DNA of 46,218 bases from an uncultured Muribaculaceae bacterium (GTDB taxonomy: Bacteria > Bacteroidota > Bacteroidia > Bacteroidales > Muribaculaceae), in NCBI GenBank assembly GCA_945931475.1, contig CAMEPD010000010.1, forward strand, positions 1 through 46,218. The letters are read 5' to 3'. Of the stretch, positions 31,558 to 39,938 are shown piece after piece (positions within the stretch are counted from its first letter, which is position 1; each line of letters starts with the position of its first letter). Made by a program: the position numbers and the translations under genes. The notes beneath the pieces are model-generated. The model ran no database searches. It saw only the letters and a program-made list of their open reading frames with translations, and had not been told where the DNA came from.

Positions 31558-32841
31558 ATGGAATTTGATTATACCTGGCTGATTATCACTATAGTATCGC
31601 TGATATTCTCAGCGTTGTTCTCGGGCACAGAGATTGCGTTCGTCACCTCCGACCGCGTACGTGTGGAACTCGACATACAGCGCGGAGGCATCGTGGGCCG
31701 CTCGCTCTCGCTCTTCTACAACCATTCGGAATTCTTCATCTCCACCATCCTCGTAGGCAACAATATCACTCTCGTTATCTACGGTATCGGGGCGGCCAAG
31801 TTCATCGAGCCGTGGATGAGGCAAATATGGCCGAATGAATTCTTCGTGCTTGTAGCCCAGACACTTTTATCCACAGCGATAATCCTTATAACCGGCGAGT
31901 TCTTCCCCAAATCGATATTCCGCATCAACCCCAACCGGTCGATGTCGATAATGGCGCCCTTCATCGCCCTGCTCTACGGACTGCTCTATCCGGTGTCGAT
32001 TTTCTCGACATGGATTTCTCGCGGGCTCATGCGCCTGTTCGGTATCCATAACAGCGACAGCAAGTTAGGAGACCTCTCAATCGGCGACCTCAACCAGTAC
32101 CTCGAGCAGAACATCGACGAGCAGGTCGACGAGCACCGCAAGGTAGAGAACGAAGTGAAAATTTTCCACAACGCCCTCGATTTCTCCACCATTCACCTGC
32201 GCGACTGCATGACCCCGCGCAACGAAATCGTGGCCGTAAACATCGACACGGCCACCCGCAGCGAGCTGTCGGCGCTCTTCACCGAGTCGGGCCGCTCCAA
32301 AATCATCGTCTACCGCGAAGATATCGATAACGTGTTGGGCTACATCCATGTATCAGAGCTTTTCCACCCCGAAACAGACTGGCACGAACAGATTAAACCG
32401 GTAGTTTTCGCCCCGGAAACCCTCCTGGCCCAGAAGATGATGCGGCGCCTTATGGCCGAGAAACGCTCCATCGCCGTGATCGTCGACGAGTTCGGCGGCA
32501 CTGCCGGCATGGTGACCCTCGAGGACCTCGTGGAGGAGATTTTCGGCGACATCCAGGACGAGCACGACACCGACCACCTGCTCGAACGGCAGTTGGCGCC
32601 GGGCGTCTACGAATTCTCGGGCCGTATCGAGATTGAATACCTTAACGAAAAATATCACTTCGACATCCCCGAAAGCGATGAATATCAGACGCTCGCCGGG
32701 TATATACTGCACTCTACGGGAGCGATTCCGGCCGTAGGTACGGTGGTTGAGCTCGCCAACCTGCGCCTCGAGGTAGCACAGAAGACGGCCACTCGCCTCG
32801 AATTGATACGCCTGACGGTAAACACCCCGGCCGAAGAGTAA
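31558..32841 (+). CDS. CNNM/CBS-domain transporter-associated protein (CorC/HlyC type)
   Basis: A 427-residue inner-membrane protein. Residues 1-190 are the CNNM (DUF21) domain with three or four membrane helices, beginning LIITIVSLIFSALFSGTEIAF, whose SGxE motif is conserved. Two CBS domains follow at about 215-335 (LRDCMTPRNEIVAV; IAVIVDEFGGTAGMVTLEDLVEE), then the CorC_HlyC domain (about 345-425). Relatives bind Mg2+-ATP and take part in Mg2+ or cobalt export; older annotation as haemolysin is not supported by a clear mechanism. It starts 31 bp after lptC and is likely in the same operon. Confidence 0.9.
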   Translation: MEFDYTWLIITIVSLIFSALFSGTEIAFVTSDRVRVELDIQRGGIVGRSLSLFYNHSEFFISTILVGNNITLVIYGIGAAKFIEPWMRQIWPNEFFVLVAQTLLSTAIILITGEFFPKSIFRINPNRSMSIMAPFIALLYGLLYPVSIFSTWISRGLMRLFGIHNSDSKLGDLSIGDLNQYLEQNIDEQVDEHRKVENEVKIFHNALDFSTIHLRDCMTPRNEIVAVNIDTATRSELSALFTESGRSKIIVYREDIDNVLGYIHVSELFHPETDWHEQIKPVVFAPETLLAQKMMRRLMAEKRSIAVIVDEFGGTAGMVTLEDLVEEIFGDIQDEHDTDHLLERQLAPGVYEFSGRIEIEYLNEKYHFDIPESDEYQTLAGYILHSTGAIPAVGTVVELANLRLEVAQKTATRLELIRLTVNTPAEE

Positions 32842-32858
32842 TTCAGCAATTCCACATT

Positions 32859-33701
32859 ATGAAAAAGAGTTTCATCCTGACGCTGATAGCCGCAGGTATG
32901 CTGCTGACCGGCTGTGTCGGCGAGCAGACGCGTGACAAGGAGCGTGGCCGCGACGCCGACCGCACCCAGCAGAAACAGCCGGAGAGCGCCCCCGGCAAGC
33001 CGGTCCGTAAACCAGCCGCTGACGCCGTACCCGCCGGCGCCCGGGCCCTGATGAAAGCCTATCCCGACTTCATAAAGGGGTATAAGGAGGGCAAACTGCT
33101 CATGAGCGACGGCTCCACGATGCTCTACGACGACGGCCGCAAGAAAGAGTTCACCGAAATGCTCGACAACAGCGACCCTGAGGATATGTTCTACGTGAAA
33201 TACACCGTGCCGGCCGATAAGCCCGAATACCTGGCCGATGCCGGGCGTTCGCGCTGCGAAGCGCTATTCAAGAAGATGTACGGCTCGTCGGCCGCCGAAG
33301 TAAAGGGCAACCTCGTGAAGGTTCCCTGGTTCGGCCAGACGGTTGAATTCACACGCGTCAACGGCGCCGCCGACGCCCTGAAAGCCGTGGCAGCCGAGCT
33401 CGGGCAGCATCCCGACCTGCGCCCCTACCTCAAATCGTCGGGCACATTCTACTGGCGCACAGTGCGTGGCGCCAAACGGCAGAGCGCCCACAGCTACGGC
33501 ATCGCCTTCGACATCGGCGTCGACCACTCAGACTACTGGCTGTGGAAGAACCCCGGGGCCGCAGAAACCGACCGCATCCAATACGCCAACCGCATCCCTC
33601 GGAAGATTGTCGACATCTTCCAGCGCCACGGCTTCATCTGGGGTGGCGCCTGGTACCACTACGACACCATGCACTTCGAATATCGCCCCGAACTGCTCTA
33701 A
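32859..33701 (+). CDS. M15-family peptidase, lipoprotein
   Basis: A 280-residue lipoprotein (LLTGCVG lipobox at residues 16-22) with a charged Gln/Pro linker up to about residue 65. The catalytic part is a VanY/M15-type zinc peptidase: QSAHSYGIAFDIGVDHSDYW supplies the His and Asp zinc ligands, GGAWYHYDTMHFEYRPEL the final His and the general base region. Such enzymes cut peptidoglycan stem peptides, usually at L-Ala-D-Glu or D-Ala-D-Ala. The lipid anchor puts it at a membrane facing the periplasm. It starts 17 bp after the CNNM gene and ends the operon. Confidence 0.87.
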   Translation: MKKSFILTLIAAGMLLTGCVGEQTRDKERGRDADRTQQKQPESAPGKPVRKPAADAVPAGARALMKAYPDFIKGYKEGKLLMSDGSTMLYDDGRKKEFTEMLDNSDPEDMFYVKYTVPADKPEYLADAGRSRCEALFKKMYGSSAAEVKGNLVKVPWFGQTVEFTRVNGAADALKAVAAELGQHPDLRPYLKSSGTFYWRTVRGAKRQSAHSYGIAFDIGVDHSDYWLWKNPGAAETDRIQYANRIPRKIVDIFQRHGFIWGGAWYHYDTMHFEYRPELL

Positions 33702-33763
33702 TCCCCCTCTCCTTTTCCCCTCTCCCCTCAAAACATACGCCACATCCGTCTTCGCCTCAAAAA

Positions 33764-33911
33764 CGAAGTCTGAAAGAACTCATTGGAATAGCTCGTTTAG
33801 CGAAGTCTGAAAGACTTCATTCGAATAGCCGGGGGTTGAGCGAACGAAGCGCAGCGAGTGAGCGATACCCCCGGTTCAAAGGCTCCCCCCTAAGGAGTCT
33901 GCAAAGACTCC
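33764..33911. repeat. Cluster of related hairpins in a 464-bp gap
   Basis: A 29-bp unit beginning CGAAGTCTGAAAGA occurs at 33764-33792 and 33801-33829 with few differences. The second copy contains the hairpin GAAGTC-TGAAA-GACTTC (33802-33818). Then CCGGGGGT (33829-33836) pairs with ACCCCCGG (33867-33874), and GGAGTC-TGCAAA-GACTCC makes another hairpin (33894-33911). The remainder of the 33702-34165 gap has a C/T-rich start, variants such as GCAGTCTTTCGGGGG near 34003, and the long hairpin at 34071-34111. I see no gene in it. Confidence 0.65.
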
Positions 33912-34070
33912 ATGTTTCCGGTGACGAGGTCCCCGGCCCCTATTTCTTCCCATTTTGTACTCCGTAGGTTTCTCTTCGCTCAACCCGCGTAAGCCAAATG
34001 CAGTCTTTCGGGGGTTGAGGGAGCATGGCGACCGGACCCTCCGGCAAAAATTACCCCGTCACATCATACA

Positions 34071-34111
34071 CACACAAAGCCGGGACGCGGTAAGCGCTCC
34101 GGCTTTGTGTG
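34071..34111. terminator. Perfect 13-bp stem between convergent transcripts
   Basis: CACACAAAGCCGG (34071-34083) pairs exactly with CCGGCTTTGTGTG (34099-34111). It lies between the convergent M15 peptidase and yebC genes and may end both transcripts, although neither side has a proper T tract. Confidence 0.5.
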
Positions 34112-34165
34112 CAAGGGAAGGGGCCCGACGGCGGGGTGGCCGGTGAGGGCCACGGCTGGATGGGA

Positions 34166-34894
34166 TTACTCCTCCTCGTCTTCCTGCATGTTGTGGAATA
34201 CCTGGGTGACGTCCTCGTCCTCCTCGAGCTTCTCGAGGAGCTTGTCGATGCTCTCGCGCTGCTCGGGAGTTACCTGTTTCAGGTCGTTGGGGATACGTAC
34301 GAACTCGGTCGAGAGAATCTCGAAACCATTCTCCTCAAGGTATTTCTGCATATTGGCGTACTCCTCGAAGGTGCCCGACAGAATCAGGGCGCCGTCCTCG
34401 TCTTTTTCAATCTCCTCGACACCGAAGTCGATGAGCTCCAGCTCGAGTTCGTCGAGGTCGACATCCTCCTTGGAGGCTACCTTCAGCACCACGCGGTGGT
34501 CGAACAGGAAGGTGAGCGAACCCTGGGTGCCGAGCGAACCGCCGTGCTTGGTGAAGTACGAGCGCACGTTGGCTACGGTGCGGGTGTTGTTGTCGGTGGC
34601 GGCCTCTACGAAGATGGCGATGCCGTGGGGGCCGTATCCCTCGTAGGTAATCTCCTTATAGTCCTTGGCGTCCTTCTCGGTGGCCTTCTTGATTGCGCGT
34701 TCAACGGTGTCCTTCGGCATGTTCTCGGCTTTGGCGTTCTGCATCAGAGCGCGCAGGCGCGGGTTACATGAGGGGTCGGGACCTGATGCCTTCACGGCAA
34801 TGGTGATTTCCTTACCAATGCGGGTGAATGTCTTCGACATATTGCCCCAGCGTTTCAGTTTTCTTGCTTTGCGGTACTCAAAAGCGCGTCCCAT
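34166..34894 (-). CDS. yebC: YebC/PmpR-family translation or transcription factor
   Basis: A 242-residue member of the YebC family, recognised from the N-terminal MGRAFEYRKARKLKRWGNMSK, KNAKAENMPKDTVERAIKKA-like segment (residues 53-70), YEGYGPHGIAIFVEAATDN and FDHRVVL. The family was long annotated as transcriptional regulators; recent work on relatives points to helping ribosomes past proline stretches. The C terminus (EKLEEDEDVTQVFHNMQEDEEE) is acidic as usual. It follows pheT by 36 bp on the same strand and is likely co-transcribed with it. Confidence 0.92.
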   Translation of the reverse strand: MGRAFEYRKARKLKRWGNMSKTFTRIGKEITIAVKASGPDPSCNPRLRALMQNAKAENMPKDTVERAIKKATEKDAKDYKEITYEGYGPHGIAIFVEAATDNNTRTVANVRSYFTKHGGSLGTQGSLTFLFDHRVVLKVASKEDVDLDELELELIDFGVEEIEKDEDGALILSGTFEEYANMQKYLEENGFEILSTEFVRIPNDLKQVTPEQRESIDKLLEKLEEDEDVTQVFHNMQEDEEE

Positions 34895-34930
34895 ATATTA
34901 CTTTTTTATAATGTTTTGATATTTCGTGAA

Positions 34931-37414
34931 TTAGCGTAATGTTGCCTTGCATTTTGCCGCGAGATTGTCGACGATGCGTTTCACCGCGGCGTCGATCTGC
35001 TTGTCGTTGAGGGTCTTCTCGGGGTCCTGCAGGCTGAATGTGATGGCGTATGATTTTTTCCCTTCGGGAAGGTTCTTACCCTCGTAGACGTCGAAGAGCT
35101 CGATGTCGCTGAGGAGCTTGCCGCCGGCCTGACGCACGGCTGACTCGATCTGCGCGAAGGTCACGGCGTTGTCGACCAGCAGGGCCAGGTCGCGTTTCAC
35201 CGGCAGGGTCTTGGGCAGCGGAGTGAACTCGGTCTTCTGTTTCTCGGCCAGACGGCACACGGCGTCCCAGTCGAACTCGGCGTACATCACCGGGGTGTCG
35301 ATGTCGAGCTTGTGGAGCAGTTTGCGTGCCACAATGCCGAGATGCCCCAGCACCTTGCCGTTGCGCGACTTCACTGCCAGCGAGGCGGCGAAGAGGTCGT
35401 TGTCGTCGGCCGGCTCCATTACAGTGAGCGGCGCGCCGATGCCAAGGCGCAGCAGCACATCGGCCACGGCGGCTTTCAGGTCGTAGAATGTGGCCTCCTG
35501 AGCGGCGCGCGCCCAGTTGCCGCGGCTGCGGTTGCCGCACATCCACAGGGCCAGGCGGCTCCCCTCCTTGTAGGGTGCCAGCGGCGCGTCGGCCGTCGAC
35601 TGCACCCCGGGATTATGGAAGTAAACGTGGCCGAACTCGTACATGGCCAGATCGTCGGCCTTACGGTTGCGGTTATGGGCTATCGATTCCAGGCCACCGA
35701 AAATCAGGCTCTGACGCATCACTCCGAGGTCGGAGCTCAGCGGGTTGAGCAGCTTCACGCAATGATCGGCCGGGTAGACGCTCAGCCCGTCGTAGTATGC
35801 GGCCGAGGTGAGCGAGTTGTTCATTATCTCGTTGAAGCCCTGGGCAGTAAGCTGCTCCGAAACAAGGGTCTGCAGCTCGGCCGAGGCATCGGTGGCTGTC
35901 TTGAACTGGAGCGACGAGTGTACGGTGGTGCCGATTTCCACATTGTTGTAGCCGTAGATTCGCAGAATCTCCTCCACGACGTCGCACGGGCGGCGTACGT
36001 CAACGCGGTAGGTTGGCACGCGCAACTGCCAGGTAATCACGCCGTCGGTGCCGGTGCTCTTCGATTCGATGCCTATTTCGAGCGATTCGAGGATGCTCTC
36101 CACATCGTCGGCGGGGATATGCTTGCCCACAAGGGTGTCGAGATAGTTCGAGGTAAGCTCTACGGGGTAGGGCGCGACCGGCTCCGGATAGAAGTCGAAG
36201 GGCTCGCCGCAGATTTCACCGCCGGCCAGCTCCTTGATCATCAGCGCGGCCAATTTGAGGTTGTAGATGGTGGCCGAGGGGTCGCAGCCGCGTTCGTAGC
36301 GGAACGATGCGTCGGTCGACAGGCCGTGGCGGCGTGCTGTCTTGCGCACACGTGTGGGGTTGAAGCAGGCGCTCTCCAGGAAGATATTGGTGGTGGCTTC
36401 GGTGACGCCCGAGTCAAGGCCGCCGAACACCCCGGCGATGCACATAGGTTTCTCGCTGTCGCAGATCATAAGGTCGGCCTCCGAGAGCTTGCGCTCCACG
36501 CCGTCGAGGGTAGTGAAGGGGGTGCCGTCGGGGCAGGTGCGCACCACGATCTTCCCGCCGGCCACGCGGTCGAGGTCGAAGCAGTGGAGCGGCTGGCCCA
36601 TACCCATGAGGATATAGTTGGTGATGTCGACGATATTGTTGATGGGCCTCAGGCCGATGGCTGTGAGGCGGCGCTGAAGCCATTCGGGGCTGGGGGCAAC
36701 TTTCACGTTGCGGATTGTAATGCCGCTGTAACGCGGAGCACCCTGTGCGTCGAGCACCTCCACTGTGGCGGCTCCGTCGGCGCGGTCGGGCCGGAAAGCT
36801 TCGACCGACGGGCGGTGCAGCTCGCCGGCGGTGCTGTGGCGGCGTAGCCATGCGTTCAGGTCGCGGGCCACGCCGTAGTGCGAGGCGCCGTCGATACGGT
36901 TGGGGGTGAGGTCGACCTCCAGTACATAGTCGCTCTGCAGGCTGTAATATTCGGCGGCGGGTGTGCCGGGCTTTATCTCCTTGTCGATGACGATGATACC
37001 GTCGTGCGAGGTACCCACACCTATTTCGTCCTCGGCACAGATCATACCGAACGACTCCACGCCGCGGATTTTCGATTTTTTAATCTGGAATTGCTTGTCG
37101 CCGTCGTAGAGGGTTGTGCCGACGGTAGCCACTACGACAGTCTGACCGGCAGCCACATTGGGGGCGCCGCACACAATCTGGGTTGCTTTGCCGTCGCCCA
37201 GGTCGACTGTGGTAATGTGCAGATGGTCGCTGTCGGGATGCTCGATGCAGGTGAGCACCTTGGCGATGACAAGGCCGCGGAGGCCTCCGCGTATCGATTC
37301 CACCTCTTCTAAGGAGTCGGTCTCCAGGCCGGTGGAAGTGATGGCTTCACACACCTCTTCGGGCGAGAGTGTGAAATCAACATAGTCTTTTAACCAGTTG
37401 TAAGAAATGTTCAT
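34931..37414 (-). CDS. pheT: Phenylalanine-tRNA ligase beta subunit
   Basis: An 827-residue subunit of the alpha2-beta2 synthetase, slightly longer than the usual 795-800. Domains in order: tRNA-binding OB fold (about 40-155; LVIAKVLTCIEHPDSDHLHITTVDLG, split by a normal loop), B3/B4 editing domain (about 215-400; MGQPLHCFDLDRV and ITNYILMGM), B5 (about 410-485), the catalytic-like core with IYGYNNVE and NEIMNNSLTSA, and the C-terminal ferredoxin-like anticodon domain (PLPKTLPVKRDLALLVD onward). The alpha subunit pheS is not in this window, so it is encoded elsewhere. Promoted from a -7 box 26 bp upstream and followed by yebC. Confidence 0.96.
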   Translation of the reverse strand: MNISYNWLKDYVDFTLSPEEVCEAITSTGLETDSLEEVESIRGGLRGLVIAKVLTCIEHPDSDHLHITTVDLGDGKATQIVCGAPNVAAGQTVVVATVGTTLYDGDKQFQIKKSKIRGVESFGMICAEDEIGVGTSHDGIIVIDKEIKPGTPAAEYYSLQSDYVLEVDLTPNRIDGASHYGVARDLNAWLRRHSTAGELHRPSVEAFRPDRADGAATVEVLDAQGAPRYSGITIRNVKVAPSPEWLQRRLTAIGLRPINNIVDITNYILMGMGQPLHCFDLDRVAGGKIVVRTCPDGTPFTTLDGVERKLSEADLMICDSEKPMCIAGVFGGLDSGVTEATTNIFLESACFNPTRVRKTARRHGLSTDASFRYERGCDPSATIYNLKLAALMIKELAGGEICGEPFDFYPEPVAPYPVELTSNYLDTLVGKHIPADDVESILESLEIGIESKSTGTDGVITWQLRVPTYRVDVRRPCDVVEEILRIYGYNNVEIGTTVHSSLQFKTATDASAELQTLVSEQLTAQGFNEIMNNSLTSAAYYDGLSVYPADHCVKLLNPLSSDLGVMRQSLIFGGLESIAHNRNRKADDLAMYEFGHVYFHNPGVQSTADAPLAPYKEGSRLALWMCGNRSRGNWARAAQEATFYDLKAAVADVLLRLGIGAPLTVMEPADDNDLFAASLAVKSRNGKVLGHLGIVARKLLHKLDIDTPVMYAEFDWDAVCRLAEKQKTEFTPLPKTLPVKRDLALLVDNAVTFAQIESAVRQAGGKLLSDIELFDVYEGKNLPEGKKSYAITFSLQDPEKTLNDKQIDAAVKRIVDNLAAKCKATLR

Positions 37415-37439
37415 TTGTTAGGATCCTGTTTTCTGGGCA

Positions 37440-37447
37440 CAAAGTTA
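37440..37447 (-). promoter_or_regulatory. -7 box for pheT-yebC
   Basis: TAACTTTG on the minus strand fits TAnnTTTG and predicts a leader of about 20 nt. The -33 region lacks a clear TTTG. Confidence 0.45.
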
Positions 37448-37537
37448 CAAAATTTCCGCGAATAACCGCCGGCACGGCCCCCTTTATCGCGGCCGGTACA
37501 GAAAAAATGATTGTTTTTCGGGAAAATTGTGCCGGTG

Positions 37538-38278
37538 TCAGATTTCCACCGACACAGGGATGCGCACCCACAGCCAGTTGGGGAGCAGCCTCCAGAGGCC
37601 CACGACGATGTTCCAGCGCCAGTCGATGACAGCCACACGGCGCCCGTGCCGCACGGCCCGGATTATCCGCCCGGCCACATAATCGGGCTTCATCAGCATG
37701 GGGTAACCGCCGGAGCGGCTCAGCAGCGGCGTGCGCACCCACCCGGGGCGGATGTCGGTGATGCGGATTTTCAGTTTCTCGCCGCGCACCAACTGGCTGA
37801 GCGCACGCAGATAGCACTGGTCGAAGCATTTCGAGGCCGAATAGGCCGCCAGACGGTCGATGCCATTGGTGCCCGCCACTGAGGTGACGGCACCGATGTG
37901 GCCCTTTCCGCCACACTCGTCGCGAAAATAGCGGTAGGCGCTACCGACCATCCGGGTGAATCCCACCACGTCGGTCTCCACTGTGGCTATCTCCTTGCCC
38001 AGGTCGAGAAGCGGGTTGCCGTAACCCACGCCGGCCACATGGAGGTAGCAGTCCATGCCGCCGAGGCGGTCGATAAGTGAGCGGAGACGCGACCCGGCAT
38101 CGGCGCGGGTGATGTCGATATCCTCGCACACGATATTGCCGGAATATTCGGCGGCTATCCCGGCGAGCGACTCGGTGTGGCGCGCCGCCAGTCCCAGCCG
38201 GCACCCGGCGGCCGCCAACTTTCGGGCTACCGCAAGGCCGATGCCCGATGTGGCTCCCATGATTATTATTCGTTCCAT
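37538..38278 (-). CDS. Short-chain dehydrogenase/reductase
   Basis: A 246-residue NAD(P)-dependent oxidoreductase with the classical SDR marks: GATSGIG at residues 8-14 for the cofactor, Ser133 in VTSVAG, and Tyr146-x3-Lys150 in YSASK as the catalytic pair. Arg33 after AAR suggests NADP(H). The C-terminal 35 residues (VIDWRWNIVVGLWRLLPNWLWVRIP) are hydrophobic and Trp-rich and may attach the protein to the membrane, as in some lipid-modifying SDRs. The substrate cannot be read from sequence. It is transcribed divergently from the glutaminyl cyclase gene. Confidence 0.88.
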   Translation of the reverse strand: MERIIIMGATSGIGLAVARKLAAAGCRLGLAARHTESLAGIAAEYSGNIVCEDIDITRADAGSRLRSLIDRLGGMDCYLHVAGVGYGNPLLDLGKEIATVETDVVGFTRMVGSAYRYFRDECGGKGHIGAVTSVAGTNGIDRLAAYSASKCFDQCYLRALSQLVRGEKLKIRITDIRPGWVRTPLLSRSGGYPMLMKPDYVAGRIIRAVRHGRRVAVIDWRWNIVVGLWRLLPNWLWVRIPVSVEI

Positions 38279-38283
38279 ATCGG

Positions 38284-38291
38284 CAAAATTA
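38284..38291 (-). promoter_or_regulatory. -7 box for the SDR gene
   Basis: TAATTTTG on the minus strand ends 5 bp before the SDR ATG, the same near-leaderless layout as the radical SAM gene. Confidence 0.35.
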
Positions 38292-38345
38292 CCTTTTTCT
38301 GATAAATAAAACGCACGGTGTAGCGCCTTTATGCGATTTATTGCT

Positions 38346-38353
38346 TAACTTTG
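38346..38353 (+). promoter_or_regulatory. -7 box for the glutaminyl cyclase gene
   Basis: TAACTTTG fits TAnnTTTG and lies 39 bp before the ATG at 38393. It is divergent from the SDR promoter in the same 114-bp gap. Confidence 0.4.
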
Positions 38354-38392
38354 CCCTACTTTCGGCGCGAATACCCGCGCCGACGACCAAGT

Positions 38393-39388
38393 ATGAAAAA
38401 AGCAATCTACCTGATAATGCTCCTGCTGGCATCCTCGGCCTGTTCCGGCAAGAAAGCCGAAACGGCGGCCGCGGCCGACGCAGCCACCCCGGAGATTTCC
38501 GCGCCCGTGAAGGCCGACGCCGACTCGCTCTATGCCCTTGTGGAGGCGCAGACGTCAATGGGCCCGCGCACCCCCGGGAGCGCCGCCCATGCCCGCTGCC
38601 GCGACTTTATCCGGAACCGGCTGAAGGCCTACGGCGCCGATACGGTGGCCGTACAGCAGGCCCCCGTTACAACCTTCGAGGGGAAAACGTTCACGGCCTT
38701 CAACATCATGGGGCGCTTCAATCCCGGTGCCTCGCGGCGTGTGCTGCTGCTGGCCCACTACGACACGCGTCCATGGGCCGACCGCGACGCCGACCCGGCC
38801 AACCGCCACCGTCCCATCGACGGCGCCAACGACGGCGCTTCGGGCGTAGCCGGACTGCTGGAGATAGCGCGTGTGGCCGGCGACAGGCTCCCCGAGGGGC
38901 TGGGCCTCGACCTGCTGTTTGTCGATATGGAGGATTCGGGCGAAATCGCCGACATGGAGAGCGACTCCGGCGACGATTCATGGGCACTCGGCACCAAGGC
39001 TTGGGCCGCCGCCATGCCCTACACCTTCGACAACTGGCCCCGCTACGCCATCCTGCTCGACATGATCGGGGGCCGCGACGCCCGCTTTCACCGTGAATAC
39101 TTCTCGGAACAGCGTGCCGGTCAGGTGGTGAACCGCGTGTGGAGCATCGCCGCGCAATCGGGCTTTGCCGACCGCTTCCCCAACAGCCGCGGCGGAGCCA
39201 TCGACGACGACCACCTGCCGCTGCTTGACGCAGGGGTGGCCTGCATCGACATCATCGAGAGCGCCAACCCCGAAACCGGCTCGTTCAACCCCACATGGCA
39301 CACCATGGACGACAACCTCGCCAACATCGACCGCCGCACCATGCAGGAGGTAGTGCAGGTAGTGCTCAACACCCTTTACTCCGATTAA
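38393..39388 (+). CDS. Glutaminyl-peptide cyclotransferase (M28 family), lipoprotein
   Basis: A 331-residue lipoprotein: MKKAIYLIMLLLASSACSGKK has its lipobox at Cys18. The ATG at 38393 is chosen because the longer frame starts with TTG inside the -7 box. The catalytic part is an M28 zinc fold resembling glutaminyl cyclase rather than an aminopeptidase: LAHYDTRPW and DGANDGASGVAGLLEIAR hold zinc ligands, LDLLFVDMEDSG the acidic residues, YAILLDMIGG a core strand, and DDDHLPLLDAGV plus WHTMDDN the ends of the active site. Such enzymes close N-terminal Gln into pyroglutamate on exported proteins, which in Bacteroidetes often begin with Gln after signal cleavage. The last two codons lie inside a 9-bp tandem repeat. 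Confidence 0.85.
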   Translation: MKKAIYLIMLLLASSACSGKKAETAAAADAATPEISAPVKADADSLYALVEAQTSMGPRTPGSAAHARCRDFIRNRLKAYGADTVAVQQAPVTTFEGKTFTAFNIMGRFNPGASRRVLLLAHYDTRPWADRDADPANRHRPIDGANDGASGVAGLLEIARVAGDRLPEGLGLDLLFVDMEDSGEIADMESDSGDDSWALGTKAWAAAMPYTFDNWPRYAILLDMIGGRDARFHREYFSEQRAGQVVNRVWSIAAQSGFADRFPNSRGGAIDDDHLPLLDAGVACIDIIESANPETGSFNPTWHTMDDNLANIDRRTMQEVVQVVLNTLYSD

Positions 39389-39461
39389 TCCGATAATTCC
39401 GATAATTCCGATAATTCCGATTACTCCGATTACTCCGATTACTCCGATTACTCCGACAATT
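39381..39461. repeat. Nine tandem 9-bp units between glutaminyl cyclase and sufE
   Basis: Units are CCGATTAAT, three CCGATAATT, four CCGATTACT and CCGACAATT without a break. The first unit includes the stop codon and the last Asp codon of the upstream gene; the last ends 9 bp before sufE. The block could change length by slippage and alter the spacing between the two genes. Confidence 0.9.
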
Positions 39462-39470
39462 CCACTCAAT

Positions 39471-39911
39471 ATGCAGTCAATCAACGAAAAACAGGACGAA
39501 ATCATCGAAGAGTTCGCCGGTATCGACGACTGGATGGACCGTTACGGCATGATCATCGACATGGGCAACTCGCTGCCCGCCATCGACGAAAAATACAAGA
39601 CCCCCGAGCACCTCATCGACGGATGCCAAAGCCGTGTGTGGGTCAACGCCGAACTCACCCCCGACAACCGTGTGGAGTTCACCGCCGATTCCGACGCCAT
39701 AATCGTGAAGGGCATCATCTCGATGCTCGTCGACGTGCTCTCGGGCCACACACCGCAGGAGATTCTCGACGCCGACCTGTATTTTATCAAGGATATAGGT
39801 CTGCAGGAGCACCTCTCCCCCACCCGTTCCAACGGCCTTGTAGCCATGGTAAAGCGCCTGCGCCTCTATGCCATGGCCTATCAGGCCAAGCTCGACCGGA
39901 AACCCCAATAA
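39471..39911 (+). CDS. sufE: SufE-family sulfur acceptor
   Basis: A 146-residue protein of the SufE family, which takes persulfide sulfur from the desulfurase SufS and stimulates it during Fe-S cluster assembly. The active Cys52 is in the conserved IDGCQSRVWV. The N-terminal helices (EIIEEFAGIDDWMDRYGMIIDMG) and SDAIIVKGIISMLVDVLSG are typical. No sufS, sufB, sufC or sufD lies in this window, so it acts at a distance from its partners. It shares a frame with the WYL gene downstream, 27 bp later, and is probably co-transcribed with it. Confidence 0.92.
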   Translation: MQSINEKQDEIIEEFAGIDDWMDRYGMIIDMGNSLPAIDEKYKTPEHLIDGCQSRVWVNAELTPDNRVEFTADSDAIIVKGIISMLVDVLSGHTPQEILDADLYFIKDIGLQEHLSPTRSNGLVAMVKRLRLYAMAYQAKLDRKPQ

Positions 39912-39938
39912 CTCTCAACTCTCAACCCTCGACTAACT

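Noticed and set aside
33764-33829. CRISPR-like pair of 29-bp repeats
   Set aside because: Only two copies separated by 8 bp, with no cas genes; the hairpin family explains it better.
35312-36847. Rightward frame of 511 codons opposite pheT
   Set aside because: pheT is a clear full-length gene on the other strand; the frame is a by-product of high GC content.
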